Shown here: positions 15,452 to 15,831 of the stretch, one piece after another
Layout: every line of letters begins with the position of its first letter
How positions within the stretch are numbered: position 1 is the first letter of the stretch
Assembly: GCA_012965075.1 (NCBI GenBank)
Contig: DTSY01000137.1
Location: forward strand, 1 to 15,831
DNA length: 15,831 bases
Direction of reading: 5' to 3'
From: Gammaproteobacteria bacterium
GTDB taxonomy: Bacteria > Pseudomonadota > Gammaproteobacteria > Magnimaribacterales > Magnimaribacteraceae
Notes under the pieces: generated by a model
Told to the model about the DNA's origin: nothing
The model's input: the letters and a program-made list of their open reading frames with translations, nothing else
The model's database searches: none
Made by a program: the position numbers and the translations under genes

Positions 15452-15831
15452 TTAAATATCTACTATACTTGGGTTTTGCGCTTGATGGGGATGTTCAGCA
15501 TCCTTATAAATCTTAAGTTTTGTAAGCATTTTCTTTCCAAGTTTATTTTTTGGTAACATTCCTTTGACAGCCATCCTAATTGCATCCTCAGCAGAGTTCT
15601 TTATTACTTCCTTCAAAGACTTTGACTTAATTCCTCCAGGATAACCAGAATGTTTATAATATTTCTTTTGATTTAATTTATCTCCAGTAACAGTAATTTT
15701 ACTTGCATTAACAACAACTATGTAATCACCTAAATCTGCATTGGGAGTATATTCAGGCCTATGCTTGCCTCTCAGCCTTGAAGCTAAAGAACTTGCCAAT
15801 CTACCTAACGTCTTATCTTCAGCATCAACTA
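15452..15831 (-). CDS. rplM: 50S ribosomal protein L13 (5' end outside window)
   Basis: Large-subunit assembly protein. The reading frame is open to the window edge, and the visible 126 residues begin at VDAEDKTLGRLASSLASRLRGK. This aligns with [23 protein letters not shown] of E. coli, so about 16 N-terminal residues are missing. Further matches: EYTPNADLGDYIVVVNA, KYYKHSGYPGGIK, AVKGMLPKNKLG and the C-terminus. A TTG at 15799 inside the visible part is not the real start, since conserved sequence continues upstream of it. rplM-rpsI is a conserved operon. Confidence 0.97.
   Translation of the reverse strand, partial: VDAEDKTLGRLASSLASRLRGKHRPEYTPNADLGDYIVVVNASKITVTGDKLNQKKYYKHSGYPGGIKSKSLKEVIKNSAEDAIRMAVKGMLPKNKLGKKMLTKLKIYKDAEHPHQAQNPSIVDI

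Noticed and set aside
15452..15799. rplM starting at the TTG at 15799
   Set aside because: Conserved L13 sequence (VDAEDKTLGR) continues upstream to the window edge; the gene is simply cut by the edge.
1..15831. A novel defence, mobile or biosynthetic system
   Set aside because: Every stretch is accounted for by housekeeping genes or rnpB and its flanks; no unassigned gene, repeat array or mobile-element hallmark is present.

Overview
The window is a gap-free stretch of an AT-rich, compact gammaproteobacterial chromosome. Genes abut or overlap by 1-4 nt almost throughout. Gene content, low GC, short proteins and near-absence of intergenic DNA suggest a streamlined marine lineage such as SAR86; this is an inference from style and cannot be proven from the sequence alone. 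The backbone rplM-rpsI-petA-petB-petC-sspA / lpoA / rsmI-rnpB-mraZ-rsmH-ftsL follows the order I know from Pseudomonas aeruginosa. The genes that sit between sspA and lpoA there (sspB, a BON-domain gene, gmhA, yraN) are missing here.

Layout from right to left (nearly everything is on the minus strand): the 5'-truncated rplM and rpsI (ribosomal proteins L13 and S9) run with 1-18 nt spacing into petA, petB and petC (Rieske protein, cytochrome b and cytochrome c1 of the bc1 complex) and then sspA. lpoA is the only plus-strand gene. It converges on sspA with a 1-bp gap and diverges from rsmI, again with a 1-bp gap. Next come rnpB (RNase P RNA, with its own visible promoter), a short regulatory region carrying three 10-bp-spaced AAAGTGT repeats (the probable MraZ operator), and a division and cell-wall (dcw) cluster: mraZ, rsmH, ftsL, ftsQ, ftsA, ftsZ, ftsI, murE and murF. 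murF runs off the left edge.

The most unusual points are these. (1) The dcw cluster is rearranged: ftsQ-ftsA-ftsZ lies between ftsL and ftsI instead of at the distal end. (2) ftsI is split by an apparent +1 frameshift at a G4 run just before the catalytic serine. (3) The MraZ operator repeats are very clear, while the second DXXXR motif of MraZ is lost. (4) FtsQ has no cytoplasmic segment and its N-terminus resembles a lipoprotein signal. (5) LpoA lacks the N-terminal TPR part of its family.

Functionally the window joins peptidoglycan precursor synthesis (MurE, MurF), septal synthesis and the divisome (FtsI, FtsL, FtsQ, FtsA, FtsZ), a PBP activator (LpoA), the two methyltransferases that both modify 16S rRNA C1402 (RsmH, RsmI), RNase P RNA, two ribosomal proteins and respiratory complex III. 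I see no mobile element, CRISPR array, tRNA or rRNA, and no gene cluster of unknown function; the novelty is in gene arrangement and protein reduction, not in a new system.
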